NCBI GenBank assembly: GCA_037957365.1
Contig: JARHVA010008414.1
Span: 304,001-368,000 of the forward strand
Direction of reading: 5' to 3'
Source: Torreya grandis
Lineage: Eukaryota > Streptophyta > Pinopsida > Cupressales > Taxaceae
DNA: 64,000 nt
Part shown: piece after piece, positions 63,515 through 64,000 of the stretch
How the letters are laid out: the number at the start of each line of letters is the position of its first letter
Numbering within the stretch: position 1 is the stretch's first letter
Program-made: the position numbers and the translations under genes
Notes under the pieces: model-generated
Databases searched by the model: none
What the model was told of the DNA's origin: nothing
Seen by the model: the letters and a program-made list of their open reading frames with translations, nothing else

Positions 63515-64000
63515 TGTTGATTTTATAATTCATCTTAGTTGGTACTAGGCTAATATATATCTTTCTAAAGATTTATGCACCTACGAGGTTCTAGGCACTT
63601 CAAACAACCTTGCCTATGCTTGATCCTAAAAAAAATGGGCATAGGTTTACATAGTAATAAATTATGATATGTTTCAACTAAAAAGACCTAATTCGTACCT
63701 TGCATAGGTGCACACCCTACATATAATCCTCCATTTCTCAATCCAAATGTACATAGGTTCAAGAATACAAGCCTTAAGTTATAAAAGGTTGAGTAGAAGA
63801 GGCATGTAAGAATAATTGTAAATCATGAAGAGCACACCTAAGACCTTAAGTCTTCATGCACACTTTTATTTAGAGACTTAACTGTACCTATCTCATATAA
63901 TTCCACACCAGAATATAGGGTCATGAATATATGCCCTTCCATTATTCAGGATGCTACTTTCCTTCGATCATTTCTATGTGGTAGTATATTACTTGCTCAA
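63515..64000 (+). repeat. Element E 3' LTR (right), truncated by window
   Basis: It aligns to 59379-59880 from TGTTGATTTTATAATTCATC to the last base given. The remainder lies beyond the window. Confidence 0.8.

Larger units (their letters stand above)
59379..64000 (+). mobile_element. Element E: LTR retrotransposon, cut by window end
   Basis: The sequence from about 59379 onward recurs from 63515 to the window end, so two LTRs flank an internal region with + strand coding remnants. The left copy starts TATTGACTTTTT and the right TGTTGATTTTAT. The right LTR is truncated by the window after about 486 bp. Neither the inner edge of the left LTR nor a PBS could be placed. The internal region (at most about 3 kb) shows no RT or integrase, so E looks non-autonomous, like B. 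Confidence 0.72.

Overview
This window looks like intergenic DNA from a large, repeat-swollen plant genome. It is very A+T-rich (about 70% by eye) and poor in CG dinucleotides. I recognise no host gene, tRNA or rRNA. Almost everything I can identify is decayed retrotransposon sequence whose reading frames are full of stops and frameshifts. Several features suggest a gymnosperm such as a conifer: old, deeply nested LTR elements, very long LTRs, and Ty3/gypsy chromovirus, Ty3/gypsy Tat-like and plant LINE families together. The species assignment is inference. The plant origin is well supported by the element families: a LINE with a C-terminal RNase H, a DUF4283-type LINE ORF1, an initiator-Met primer-binding site and a Tat-type pol.

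Layout. Positions 1-3.3 kb are unassigned and hold a striking TC/TACA/TA microsatellite at 1.54-1.69 kb. Positions 3.3-7.7 kb are a decayed LINE on the + strand (endonuclease, RT, zinc ribbon, RNase H). It is followed at 7.7-9.6 kb by a + strand coding remnant of a family I cannot name. Positions 9.6-11.6 kb are unassigned.

From 11,562 to 57,470 I read one nested stack. Host element A is a minus-strand Ty3/gypsy chromovirus with LTRs of about 5.15 kb (11,562-31,437 interrupted; 52,308-57,470 intact). It has an initiator-Met PBS at 52,290-52,304, a PPT at 31,438-31,449, and gag-PR-RT-RNH-INT-chromodomain remnants on both sides of an insertion. A's left LTR was hit by a LINE-like fragment (14,608-17,776) and by element D (19,646-31,207), a minus-strand Tat-like Ty3 element with 2.68 kb LTRs, a perfect GAATC target-site duplication and the order gag-PR-RNaseH-RT-RNH-INT. 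A's pol was hit by element B (34,231-50,439; 2.6 kb LTRs; only gag-like coding seen). B was in turn hit by element C (38,808-46,151; 1.2 kb LTRs; gag-end and protease coding seen, no RT or integrase). LTR divergence by eye follows the nesting: A is most diverged, B and C intermediate, D least.

Positions 57.5-59.4 kb are unassigned. From 59,379 to the window end there is a fifth LTR element, E, whose right LTR is cut by the window edge.

Nothing here forms a working pathway. The interest lies in element architecture: the 45-residue motif shared by two unnamed coding remnants, the gag-only and protease-only non-autonomous elements, the oversized LTR and leader of A, and tRNA-like promoter motifs inside D.
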